DNA of 34,441 bases. It comes from Alphaproteobacteria bacterium. Lineage in GTDB: Bacteria > Pseudomonadota > Alphaproteobacteria > GCA-2731375. The first letter of the stretch is position 1, and every line of letters starts with the position of its first letter. The DNA is taken from assembly GCA_028281075.1 (NCBI GenBank), contig JANQKO010000373.1, forward strand, positions 1 through 34,441, written 5' to 3'. The notes below the pieces were generated by a model that saw only the letters and a list, made by a program, of their open reading frames with translations, made no database searches and had not been told where the DNA came from. Shown piece by piece: positions 1-6,480 of this stretch. The position numbers and the translations under genes are program-made.

Positions 1-261
1 CTCAATCTCGGCTACCGCGACGTTGCGGCGCTGGCCGAAGTGGTGATCGACGCGGCGCGGCTCGGCCTCGATATCGGCGGGATGGACGTGTTGCGGCATC
101 GAACTCGGCGATGGCGGCGGCCGGCCCCTCGTCCAGCGCCCGCCGCGCGTTCAGCAGCGTGGCGCGCACGGCAAGCGGCGCCTGCTCGACGATCCGGCCC
201 GCGATCTCGGCGGCGCGGGCGAGCTCCTGTCCGGCCGGCACGACCGCCTGCACGAAGTTGA
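1..261 (+). pseudogene. C-terminal fragment of a UbiH/UbiF/COQ6-family FAD-dependent hydroxylase, disrupted
   Basis: Frame 1 is open from the window edge to a TGA at 259-261. The first 31 or so codons read LNLGYRDVAALAEVVIDAAR and then LGLDIGGMDVL. This is the conserved C-terminal FAD-binding stretch of the flavin monooxygenases that hydroxylate the ring in ubiquinone synthesis (UbiH/UbiF/UbiI/COQ6). After about position 96 the frame turns into Arg/Pro/Ala-rich text typical of non-coding frames. The usual family ending (an RYxRWRR-like helix followed by a DGLNRLFSND-like segment, about 70 residues) is missing. The same DNA encodes the 3' end of a crotonase on the other strand. The gene is therefore truncated at its 3' end. 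Its 5' part lies outside the window. The family assignment rests on remembered family motifs and is fairly secure despite the short length. Confidence 0.6.
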
Positions 262-799
262 GGCGCAGCGCCGTCTCGGCGTCGAACTCGTCGCCCGTCA
301 GCAGGTACAGCATGGCGTTGCCCCAGCCCGCCCGCTCGACCATGCGGAGCGTGGCGCCGCCGGCGGCCATGATGCCGCGCTTGACCTCAAGCTGGGAGAA
401 GCGGCAATCGTCGGCCGCCACCACGATATCGGCGGCCAGCATCAGCTCGATGCCGATGGTGAACGTGATGCCCTTGACGGCCGCGACCATGGGCTTCGTC
501 CGCCGTGGCGGGTAGCGGTCGAGCGGATCGACCTGGTCGGCAGACCATTCCCGCTCGCCGGCTTCGAGCAGGGGCGCCATCCTGGCGAGATCGAGGCCGG
601 CGGTGAAATGGTCGCCATGCGCGAACAGCAGCCCGCACCAGTAATCATCGTTGTGCTCGAGCTCGGTATAGGCGGCGGCGAGCTCGGCCTGCATCTTCGG
701 CGTGAAGCCGTTCAGCTTGGCCGGCCGGTCGATGCCGATGCGCAGGATGCGGCCATCGGCCTCCGATGTGATGCGGCCGTCGGTCACGGCGTCGTTCAT
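2..799 (-). CDS. Crotonase/enoyl-CoA hydratase family protein, C-terminus replaced (truncated)
   Basis: This is an enoyl-CoA hydratase/isomerase-fold enzyme acting on acyl-CoA thioesters in the cytoplasm. The start at 799 (MNDAVTDG) has an AGGAG ribosome site a few bases upstream, so the longer open frame up to 1072 is not used. The oxyanion-hole segment HFTAGLDLARM is present. The two glutamates corresponding to the catalytic pair of hydratases appear in TIGIELMLAAD and SQLEVKRGI, so hydratase activity is plausible. The glycine-rich loop is less glycine-rich (TFTIGIEL) than in classical FadB/EchA. Recognisable sequence runs to about residue 237 (AIAEFDAAT). The last 28 codons are Arg/Pro-rich and lack the usual EGxxxFxERRxxxF tail. 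That tail is lost where the frame meets the UbiH fragment on the plus strand. Substrate unknown. Confidence 0.75.
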   Translation of the reverse strand: MNDAVTDGRITSEADGRILRIGIDRPAKLNGFTPKMQAELAAAYTELEHNDDYWCGLLFAHGDHFTAGLDLARMAPLLEAGEREWSADQVDPLDRYPPRRTKPMVAAVKGITFTIGIELMLAADIVVAADDCRFSQLEVKRGIMAAGGATLRMVERAGWGNAMLYLLTGDEFDAETALRLNFVQAVVPAGQELARAAEIAGRIVEQAPLAVRATLLNARRALDEGPAAAIAEFDAATRPSRRYRGRAAPRRSPLRPAPQRRGSRD

Positions 800-830
800 G
801 CGTCTCCTCCCACTCTTCCGTAACGGATCG

Positions 831-1457
831 TCAATGGCGCCGGAACAGCACCGAAAGATTGTTGGCCGGCATCTCGACGGTCCGCGCGAGGTCCAGGCCG
901 TTGGCCGCGGCGCAGGCGGCGACGTCGGCGAGATCACGAATGCCCCAGGCCGGGTTCCGCCGCCGCAGCGAGGCGTCGAAAGCAAGGTTGCTCTCGGCCG
1001 TCGGCACATCGTCGCGGATATAGGGCCCGTACATATAGAGCAGACCGCCCGGCGGCAGCAGCCGGCCGGCACCGGCCATGAGTCCCTCGCAGACCGACCA
1101 GGGCGCGATGTGGATCATGTTCGCGTTCATCACCGCGACAAGATCGGCGGCGATGTCGGCAATGCCCCAGTCGTCGCCGGTCACGTCGATGCGGCGCGGC
1201 GGCACCAGGTTCGGCAGCCCGGCCTCGGCCGCCCAGGCCGCGATGCTGGCGAGATTCCCGTCCTCGCGGTCGCTGGGCGCCCAGCGCAGCGCCGGAAACT
1301 GCGCGGCCAGATAGACGGCATGCTCGCCGCTGCCGCTGGCGGTTTCCAGCACCGTGCCGGCCGCCGGCAGCGCGTCGCGCAGCACGTCACGGATGAACTG
1401 GCGGTTGCGGGCCGTCGCCGGCGCGTGCCGGCGGGCGTCGAGATCGGGCGCGGACAT
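831..1457 (-). CDS. DUF938 family protein, SAM-dependent methyltransferase-like
   Basis: A 208-residue protein recognised as DUF938. It has the N-terminal RNxxFI segment, a class I methyltransferase glycine motif (VLETASGSGEHAVYLA), the acidic DREDGN region, and the family's NMIHIAPW and GLLYMYGPY blocks. The length is normal for the family. The Rossmann-type SAM site suggests methyl transfer, but no substrate is established for the family. The gene ends 31 bases upstream of the crotonase start on the same strand and may be cotranscribed with it. The ATG at 1457 gives the conserved N-terminus (DARRHAPATARN). Confidence 0.85.
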   Translation of the reverse strand: MSAPDLDARRHAPATARNRQFIRDVLRDALPAAGTVLETASGSGEHAVYLAAQFPALRWAPSDREDGNLASIAAWAAEAGLPNLVPPRRIDVTGDDWGIADIAADLVAVMNANMIHIAPWSVCEGLMAGAGRLLPPGGLLYMYGPYIRDDVPTAESNLAFDASLRRRNPAWGIRDLADVAACAAANGLDLARTVEMPANNLSVLFRRH

Positions 1458-1521
1458 GGGTCCGAATTAAGGGGGAAGCGGCCGGCAAACTCAAGGCCGG
1501 GAACGCGGAATCACGTCGGCG

Positions 1522-2796
1522 TCAGGATTCGTCCGGCACCGCCAGCCGACGTTCGATGAAGCGGCGCACGGGTGCCGGTGGGACAAGGTCGAGGGCCGCG
1601 CGCCACGCCACCCGCGCCGGTCCGGGACGGCCGAGGCGGCGCAGGAATTCGGCCCGCGTGGCCGGCAGCAGGTAATAGCGGACGAGCGCCGGATGGCCGT
1701 CAAGGCCGGCGATGGCGTCGAGGCCGGCGGCGGGGCCGTCAAGCATGGCGACGGCGACCGCGCGATTCAGGGCCAGCACCGGGGACGGGCTGCGTGTGAC
1801 GAGCTGGTCGTAGTAGCCGAGGATGGCGGCCCAGTCGGTCGCGGCGAAATCGTTGGCGGCGGCGTGGCAGGCGGCGATGCCGGCCTGCAGGTGAAAATCG
1901 CTGACATCCTCGCCCCGGCCGGCCTGTTGAAGGTGACGGAAGCCGGCGGCGATGGCCTGGCGGTCCCAACGGCCGCGGTCCTGTTCCTCGAGCAGCAGCA
2001 ATTCGCCCTCGTCGTCGAGCCGGGTCGGCAGGCGCGCGACCTGGAACTGGAGCAGGGCCGTCAGCGCGTGCGCCGTCGGGCCGCCGGTCACGGGATGGGC
2101 CGCCACCAGACCGGCCAGCCGGATCGCCGCACGGCAGATATCGGCCTGGATCAGGGCATCACCGCCGCTCGCCGCATAGCCCTTGTTGAACAGAAGGTAG
2201 ATCACGTCCAGCACCGAGCGCAGGCGCGCCGGCAGCTCGACCGGCGCCGGCACGGCGTAACCAATCTGCCGGTCGCGCAGGCGGCGCTTGGCGCGGACCA
2301 GGCGCTGGGCGATGGCCGCCTCCTCGACCAGGAAGGCCTGGGCGATCTCGCGCACGCCGAAGCCGCAGACGGTCTTCAGCGTCAGCGCCACGCGCGCGTC
2401 GGCCTGCACGGCCGGGTGGCAGCAGGTGAAGATCAGGCGCAGCTCGTCGTCGGCGATCTCCGTGGCGAAGACGGCCTCGGGCGCCTTCTCCAGCCGGGCC
2501 TCCAGCAGGTCCATCACCTCGACCGGCGCGTCCGGAAAACGCGCCCGCCGCCGCAGCACATCCAGCGCCCGGTTGCGGGCCACGCGATAGAGCCAGGCGG
2601 CGGGGTCGTCCGGCACGCCCCGGAACGGCCAGTGGCGGAGCGCACGCGTCAGCGCTTCCTGGACCACGTCCTCGACCAGGTCCAGGTTCTCCGGCCCGAG
2701 CGCGCGGGTCAGCACGGCGACCATCCGTCCCGCCTGCCGGCGGAACAGATGGTCGACCAGCAGATCGACGTCGGACGAGCGCCCGGGCGTCGCCAT
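1522..2796 (-). CDS. ECF42-type RNA polymerase sigma factor with C-terminal TPR-like extension
   Basis: An extracytoplasmic-function sigma factor that directs RNA polymerase to its own promoter class. Region 2 is at about residues 10-80 (LVEDVVQEALTRALRHWPF, then AWLYRVARNRALDVLRRR). Region 4 is at about 110-165 (VCGFGVREIAQAFLVEEAAI, a helix-turn-helix). A long helical extension follows (to residue 424), with the DUF6596/TPR-like segment that in group ECF42 replaces a separate anti-sigma factor. The preceding gene encodes a DGPF/YCII protein and ends 9 bases upstream, the gene pair that defines ECF42. There is no anti-sigma gene nearby. A matching TGTCGA/CGTC promoter lies before the pair, so autoregulation is likely. 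The inducing signal is unknown. Confidence 0.9.
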   Translation of the reverse strand: MATPGRSSDVDLLVDHLFRRQAGRMVAVLTRALGPENLDLVEDVVQEALTRALRHWPFRGVPDDPAAWLYRVARNRALDVLRRRARFPDAPVEVMDLLEARLEKAPEAVFATEIADDELRLIFTCCHPAVQADARVALTLKTVCGFGVREIAQAFLVEEAAIAQRLVRAKRRLRDRQIGYAVPAPVELPARLRSVLDVIYLLFNKGYAASGGDALIQADICRAAIRLAGLVAAHPVTGGPTAHALTALLQFQVARLPTRLDDEGELLLLEEQDRGRWDRQAIAAGFRHLQQAGRGEDVSDFHLQAGIAACHAAANDFAATDWAAILGYYDQLVTRSPSPVLALNRAVAVAMLDGPAAGLDAIAGLDGHPALVRYYLLPATRAEFLRRLGRPGPARVAWRAALDLVPPAPVRRFIERRLAVPDES

Positions 2797-2805
2797 GCGC
2801 CGCCG

Positions 2806-3156
2806 TCAGACCTCGTCGACCTGCCGGACCTCGATGCTGCCGCCGAAGGCAAGATGCGGGCAGGTTCCGGCGATCTCGACCGCCTCGTCGTAGTCGCCGG
2901 CCTCGATCTGGAAATAGCCGCCGATCACCTCCTTGGTCTCGGCGTAGGGGCCGTCGGTCACCGAAACACCGCCGCCGCCCGGCCGCAGCACCTTGCCGTG
3001 ATCGTCGGTCAGCTTGTCGCCGCCGACCAGCTTGCCGGCCTCGCCCATGCGCTGGCTCCAGTCGCGGTACTTCTGGATGATGCCCTGGATTTCCTCCGGC
3101 GACAGGTCACCGGCGTCGGTTGCCCGTTCGTGCAACAACAGCATGTATCTCGGCAT
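2806..3156 (-). CDS. YCII-related DGPF-domain protein, partner of the ECF42 sigma factor
   Basis: A 116-residue single-domain protein of the YCII/DGPF family: MPRYMLLLHE at the start, the diagnostic DGPYAETKE box (a Tyr variant of DGPF) near residue 88, and the GGYFQIEAGDYDEAVEIA segment. These small cytoplasmic proteins have a ferredoxin-like fold and are encoded next to ECF42 sigma factors. Their biochemical role is not established. A GGAGGAG ribosome site lies about 8 bases before the ATG at 3156. The gene is first in a two-gene operon with the sigma factor and is preceded by an ECF42-type promoter. Confidence 0.9.
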   Translation of the reverse strand: MPRYMLLLHERATDAGDLSPEEIQGIIQKYRDWSQRMGEAGKLVGGDKLTDDHGKVLRPGGGGVSVTDGPYAETKEVIGGYFQIEAGDYDEAVEIAGTCPHLAFGGSIEVRQVDEV

Positions 3157-3201
3157 CGCCTTGCTCCTCCGTTGCCATGTTCATTGCCCTTCCGGACCTG
3201 A

Positions 3202-3228
3202 GACGAACGGCCGGCGACGGAATCGACA
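3202..3228 (-). promoter_or_regulatory. Putative ECF42-dependent promoter (TGTCGA-N17-CGTC)
   Basis: Read on the minus strand, TGTCGA (3228-3223) is followed after 17 bases by CGTC (3205-3202). These match the published ECF42 target motif, TGTCGA at -35 and CG(A/T)C at -10. The predicted start of transcription is near 3195, about 40 bases before the DGPF gene, leaving room for its strong ribosome site. The location directly before the DGPF-sigma pair fits autoregulation. Confidence 0.6.
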
Positions 3229-3246
3229 GGCGGCGGCGTTCCGGGA

Positions 3247-3903
3247 TCAGCCGACGTGTCCCGGCCGGCCGATCATCGACAGGAATTCGCGGCGGGTCGT
3301 CGGGTTGTCGCGGAACTCGCCCAGCATGCGGCTGGTCACCATGTCGACGCCCGGCTTGTGCACGCCGCGCGTGGTCATGCATTGATGCGCCGCCTCGACG
3401 ACGACGCCGACGCCGTGCGGCTGCATGACCTCGTTGATGGTGTTGGCGATCTGCGCCGTCATCTTCTCCTGGATCTGCAGCCGCCGGGCATAGACCTCGA
3501 CGACCCGGGCCAGCTTGGAGATGCCGACGACCCGGCGCTTGGGCAGATAGCCGACATGCACGACGCCGATGATCGGCACCACGTGATGCTCGCAATGGCT
3601 CTCGAAACGGATGTCGCGCAGCACGACCATTTCGTCGTAGCCATCGGTTTCCTCGAAGGTGCGCTGCAGCAACTCGACCGGATCGGAGGTATAGCCGGCG
3701 AAGAACTCCTCGTAGGCGCGCACGACCCGGTCGGGCGTGCCGAGCAGGCCCTCGCGGTCCGGATCGTCGCCGGCCCAGCGGATCAGCGTTCGGACCGCCT
3801 CCTCCGCCTCTTTCCGGCTGGGCCGGCGCGCGACGGCCTCGGTACGTTCTCTTGCCAGGTTCTCGGTCAAATCACTAACCCCGGCGCCCATGATGTCGTT
3901 CAT
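3247..3903 (-). CDS. folE: GTP cyclohydrolase I (type IA)
   Basis: Catalyses conversion of GTP to 7,8-dihydroneopterin triphosphate, the first step of tetrahydrofolate (and tetrahydropterin) synthesis, as a cytoplasmic homodecamer. The 218-residue length is normal. The zinc ligands are visible: Cys104 and His107 in ESHCEHH, and Cys175 in HQCMTTRG. Other family blocks are LLGTPDRVVRAYEEFFAGY, VGISKLARVVEVYARRLQIQ and the C-terminal RREFLSMI. The first 25 residues are a variable extension. The ATG at 3903 has AAGGA immediately upstream. A second in-frame ATG at residue 5 is possible. The gene stands alone, with no other folate genes nearby. Confidence 0.95.
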   Translation of the reverse strand: MNDIMGAGVSDLTENLARERTEAVARRPSRKEAEEAVRTLIRWAGDDPDREGLLGTPDRVVRAYEEFFAGYTSDPVELLQRTFEETDGYDEMVVLRDIRFESHCEHHVVPIIGVVHVGYLPKRRVVGISKLARVVEVYARRLQIQEKMTAQIANTINEVMQPHGVGVVVEAAHQCMTTRGVHKPGVDMVTSRMLGEFRDNPTTRREFLSMIGRPGHVG

Positions 3904-4112
3904 ATCCTTACCCCCGACAGCTTACGGTGTCCCGCGCCCCACGACCACTCGTCAAGGTGCCGATCATCGGTCCCCGTCATGGCGCAAGACTTCAGGACAT
4001 AGCCCGGCAGGTACCGAATTCCAGCCCGACGGCACCCGCCCGGATGCGATTGATAACACATCTCTCGGCAGCGTGAATGGCCAGCCGGCGGGGGCGGCGG
4101 TAACATCGCCGC

Positions 4113-4571
4113 ATGCTTCGAAAACTGGTTCTCGCGATCTGCCTGTCGCTGCCGGCCAGCGCCATGGCGGCGGAATTGAGCGGCCCGTTCGAGGTCATCG
4201 ACGCCGGCACGATCGCCATCGCCGGCCAGCAGGTGCGCCTGCGCGGCATCCGGCCGCCGGCACCCGACGCGGAATGCGCGTTCCGGGAAAAGACCATCCC
4301 CTGCGGACGGGTCGCGCGCGCGGCGCTGCTGGATCTGACGGCCGGGGCGCGGGTCCGCTGCACGACGACGGGCCGGGACGGCCGGGGCCGGACGACGGCG
4401 ATCTGCCGGGCGAACGGCTACGACCTGTCCGAGGGCATGGTCTATACCGGCTGGGCGCGCGCCGCCGACGCGCGCTACCGGCGGTTCGAGGCGGATTCAC
4501 GCCAGCGCCGGCGCGGCCTGTGGCAGGGCGCGTTCGCCCTGGACGACGACACCGGCCAGGCCCGGAACTGA
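4113..4571 (+). CDS. Secreted thermonuclease-fold (SNase-like) protein, probably catalytically degenerate
   Basis: A 152-residue protein with a signal peptide (MLRKLVLAICLSLPASAMAA, cleavage after about residue 20) and an SNase-like OB-fold domain. Family features are the VRLRGI strand, the GRDGRGRTTAIC segment and the C-terminal YRRFEADSRQRRRGLWQGAF. Aligned by eye to staphylococcal nuclease, Arg35 is kept (VRLRG) and an Arg sits near Arg87. The DTPE calcium/catalytic motif (Asp40, Glu43) is replaced by RPPA, so metal-dependent nuclease activity is unlikely. Alphaproteobacteria carry many such exported SNase-like proteins of unknown role. It is transcribed divergently from folE and precedes another exported protein on the same strand. 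Confidence 0.8.
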   Translation: MLRKLVLAICLSLPASAMAAELSGPFEVIDAGTIAIAGQQVRLRGIRPPAPDAECAFREKTIPCGRVARAALLDLTAGARVRCTTTGRDGRGRTTAICRANGYDLSEGMVYTGWARAADARYRRFEADSRQRRRGLWQGAFALDDDTGQARN

Positions 4572-4629
4572 CAGCGCCCCCCATATTTGCTACACCCGCC
4601 GTCGAGGATGCGGTGTTAGAGCCTGTTTG

Positions 4630-4653
4630 AACATGGGCCTGTCGGCCCATGTT
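4630..4653. repeat. Perfect 10-bp stem, 4-bp loop hairpin
   Basis: AACATGGGCC (4630-4639), loop TGTC, and GGCCCATGTT (4644-4653) form a perfect inverted repeat. It lies between the SNase-like gene and the IalB-like gene, 59 bases after the first stop codon. No T-run follows on either strand, so it is not a standard intrinsic terminator. It could be an RNA-stabilising or attenuating stem, or a small repeat element. Confidence 0.55.
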
Positions 4654-4694
4654 CGGGGTCTTGCCGGTCGCAAACGGACACTCAGAGCACTGAT

Positions 4695-5219
4695 ATGCGG
4701 GCCGTTCTTCCAGCCTTGATACTGCTCACGGTCGTGGCGACGGAGGCCTTGGCCGCCTATGTCTTCTATTTCCGCAGCTATGGCGACTGGTCGATCGTCT
4801 GCTGGCGCGAGCTGGTCGACGACGGCAGCAAGCGCTGCCGCTTCAGCGCGCCCAGCGCCTCGCTGGACCATACGACACGCCAGAACGTCATCCTGGTGCA
4901 CGAATACGCCCCGGAACGGTTCCAGATCGCCATCGAAGTGCGCGACGACGTGCTGTCGGACCTGCCGGCATTCCTGCGTGTCGACGGCCAGGTGGTGTAC
5001 GAAACACCGGTCGATGGCGGGCTGGCGCGCTGGACCGGCGCCGACGCGATGGCCATCCTGAACCAGATGATGGCCGGCGAGCGCCTGGTCTACCGCGTCC
5101 AGACGGCGCCGGACGGGCTGCCGCACGATACCCGGATCGGCCTGGACGGGTTCGGCGACGGGCTGAACGATTACCGCCAACTGCTGCGCGCGCACGAGAT
5201 GTTCGACCCGGCGAACTGA
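4695..5219 (+). CDS. Exported IalB-like protein of unknown function
   Basis: A 174-residue protein starting with a hydrophobic segment (LPALILLTVVATEALAAYVF) that is a signal peptide or uncleaved anchor. After it, YGDWSIVCWRELVDDGSKRC resembles the opening of invasion-associated locus B (IalB) family proteins, including the GDW box and a spaced cysteine pair. The rest (IEVRDDVLSDLPAFLRVDGQ) is compatible with that beta-rich family. IalB-like proteins are periplasmic or surface proteins widespread in alphaproteobacteria, and most have no assigned role. The similarity is modest, and the later part of the protein has no motif I recognise. The gene is convergent with a small minus-strand gene at 5285. 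Confidence 0.55.
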   Translation: MRAVLPALILLTVVATEALAAYVFYFRSYGDWSIVCWRELVDDGSKRCRFSAPSASLDHTTRQNVILVHEYAPERFQIAIEVRDDVLSDLPAFLRVDGQVVYETPVDGGLARWTGADAMAILNQMMAGERLVYRVQTAPDGLPHDTRIGLDGFGDGLNDYRQLLRAHEMFDPAN

Positions 5220-5262
5220 CACGGGCGTCCGTTCAGGCGGAACCGGGCCGGGCCGGTCCAGA

Positions 5263-5278
5263 TTCCGCGTGAGCGGAA
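5263..5278. terminator. Short hairpin between convergent genes
   Basis: TTCCGC (5263-5268), loop GTGA, GCGGAA (5273-5278), followed by AA on the plus strand and by CTGG on the minus strand. It sits between the stop of the IalB-like gene (5219) and the stop of the small minus-strand gene (5285), where a bidirectional terminator would be expected. The stem is only 6 bp and there is no T-run, so termination is a guess from position. Confidence 0.3.
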
Positions 5279-5284
5279 AACGCT

Positions 5285-5443
5285 CTAGATCAGCGCGGCA
5301 ACCACACCGGCGATGCCGGCCCAACCGAGGACCGACAACATGCCGATCAGGCCGATCGAGCGGCGTTTGCTCATTCTCGACCGCGGCCGCGGATCGGGCG
5401 TCCGCCGACCTTCGAAACGCGTTACAGCACCGGATCCGTTCAT
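5285..5443 (-). CDS. Predicted small single-pass membrane protein (52 residues)
   Basis: A short open frame from ATG at 5443 to TAG at 5285. The N-terminal half is basic and proline-rich (RRTPDPRPRSRMSKRRS). The C-terminal half is one hydrophobic helix ending at the stop (IGLIGMLSVLGWAGIAGVVA). The clean split into a positive cytoplasmic tail and a transmembrane helix supports a real protein. A purine-rich GGGGGGAG stretch precedes the ATG but is closer than usual. A second in-frame ATG (MSKRRS) at 5374 could be used instead. I recognise no family. The overlapping plus-strand frame (from 5313) shows no comparable features. Confidence 0.5.
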   Translation of the reverse strand: MNGSGAVTRFEGRRTPDPRPRSRMSKRRSIGLIGMLSVLGWAGIAGVVAALI

Positions 5444-5951
5444 TGCTCCCCCCAAGAAAGTAAAACGGATGAAAATCTGCGGCCGACACCTCGGCTACGA
5501 AAACATGCGTCGCGGACACCTCCGGTGGCCTCTTCAGGCTCTTGGCTAAGGATGATGGGATGTTCGTGTCACTGTGGCGAAGAAGGCGGAGAGATGATTT
5601 CCCTACTCAAGCAGTTCCACCGAGCCGTTATTCGTATTCGAGCCGTCGATTACTCGGCTTGTGGCGCGGTTACGTCCCTTTGACGTCGATCATGATCAAG
5701 TAACGCCGGGATGTAAATACTGGTGATATCGCCAGCCTGCCGCCGGGCCGGTGCTTGTGTTAGAATTCACGCGCGGGACGAGGGCGTCGCATGCCGAACC
5801 GCACATCGTCGGACCGTGAGGCGCCGGCCGCGGATGTTCAAGAATGTCCGGGAAACCCGGCATATCGGGTTGACGGACGAGTCTGGGATACGACAGTCGT
5901 GCACCGTCGCCGACGAGCGGCGCGACGGCGCACCAGGATCAGGTGGTCGTA
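5444..5951. other. Intergenic region without a convincing gene
   Basis: About 500 bases of visibly lower G+C than the flanks. Frames on both strands give only Arg-rich or interrupted text. One 29-codon frame (5594-5683) has a GGAG three bases before its ATG but no recognisable content. The stretch should contain the promoter of the plus-strand gene at 5952 and of the minus-strand small gene at 5443. I see no clear -35/-10 pair. Confidence 0.5.
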
Positions 5952-6293
5952 ATGGGTAAAGAGCCGACCGGCGCCAACAATCCAGCCGCCGCCAGCGACA
6001 TACCACCCGAACTCCTGGCCGAGGAATGGGCGAATCGGTGTCTTGGCCCGCTGCAGATACTGTCCTGGCCCGACCGCCTGGTGGCGCTGAAGGAAATGCA
6101 TGACCAGCTCCGCGACGACTTCCGCGATTTCACCGTGTTCTGCGAGGTGTTCCCCCAGTTCGTGCGCATCCTGGTCGAGCGGCTGGGCAACGAGCCGATC
6201 CATTGCCTGGAGCAGGCCCACATCTACGCGAACTCGGCCGATCCCGATCACCGCACCATGGCCGGCGCCTGGCTGAAGCGCGGCCAAGCCTGA
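5952..6293 (+). CDS. Unrecognised 113-residue cytoplasmic protein
   Basis: The frame has normal coding character: acidic and hydrophobic periodicity, no low-complexity text. The predicted product is soluble and mostly alpha-helical, with segments such as PPELLAEEWANRCLGPLQIL, DRLVALKEMHDQLRDDFRDF and VFPQFVRILVERLGN. The first 12 or so residues look disordered. There is no signal peptide or membrane helix. The ATG at 5952 has GGTGG a few bases upstream. A GTG at 5943 in the same frame is an alternative start. It is convergent with prsT, with a large palindrome in the gap. I do not recognise a family and assign no function. Confidence 0.6.
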   Translation: MGKEPTGANNPAAASDIPPELLAEEWANRCLGPLQILSWPDRLVALKEMHDQLRDDFRDFTVFCEVFPQFVRILVERLGNEPIHCLEQAHIYANSADPDHRTMAGAWLKRGQA

Positions 6294-6351
6294 CAGGCCG
6301 GCCCGAAACCACTTACCGCCGCGTCGCGGATACGGCAAGGCAGCGAATGTC

Positions 6352-6438
6352 ACCGCCAAGACGCCAAGGCACCAAGATCATGGCCACCGGCATGGTGGCC
6401 GGACTGCCTGATCCTTGGTGCCTTGGCGCCTTGGCGGT
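6352..6438. repeat. Large imperfect palindrome (about 28-bp arms) with a nested hairpin
   Basis: The left arm 6352-6379 begins ACCGCCAAGACGCCAAGGC. The right arm 6410-6438 is its reverse complement apart from one mismatch and one extra base. Between them GGCCACC (6382-6388) and GGTGGCC (6394-6400) form a second stem. Each arm is built from repeated CGCCAAG units. Similar CGCCAAG-rich palindromes occur dispersed in many bacterial genomes, so this may be a copy of a mobile or REP-like repeat. It lies between two convergent genes (stops at 6293 and 6481) and could also terminate transcription from both sides, though without a T-run. Confidence 0.75.
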
Positions 6439-6480
6439 AAACCCTGGCTGAGAGAACGACTTGGGGACGGCCGCCCCGGG

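Noticed and set aside
800..1072. N-terminal extension of the crotonase frame up to 1072
   Set aside because: The extension is Cys/Pro/Arg-rich, overlaps the DUF938 gene, and the AGGAG site before ATG 799 gives a family-like N-terminus.
1693..3201. 502-codon plus-strand open frame opposite the sigma factor and DGPF genes
   Set aside because: It is the mirror frame of GC-rich genes. Its text (GGG, RRR, QHR repeats) has no domain features, while the minus-strand frames match known families.
4590..5519. 309-codon minus-strand frame over the IalB-like gene and its downstream gap
   Set aside because: The opposite strand encodes an exported protein with a signal peptide and GDW motif. This frame shows no recognisable features.
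5594..5683. 29-codon plus-strand frame with a GGAG upstream
   Set aside because: Too short and featureless. Such frames arise readily in a 500-base gap.
5756..5771. Crp-like sequence TGTGT-N6-TCACG upstream of the gene at 5952
   Set aside because: Two of ten half-site positions mismatch, it lies about 180 bases from the start codon and has no paired promoter.
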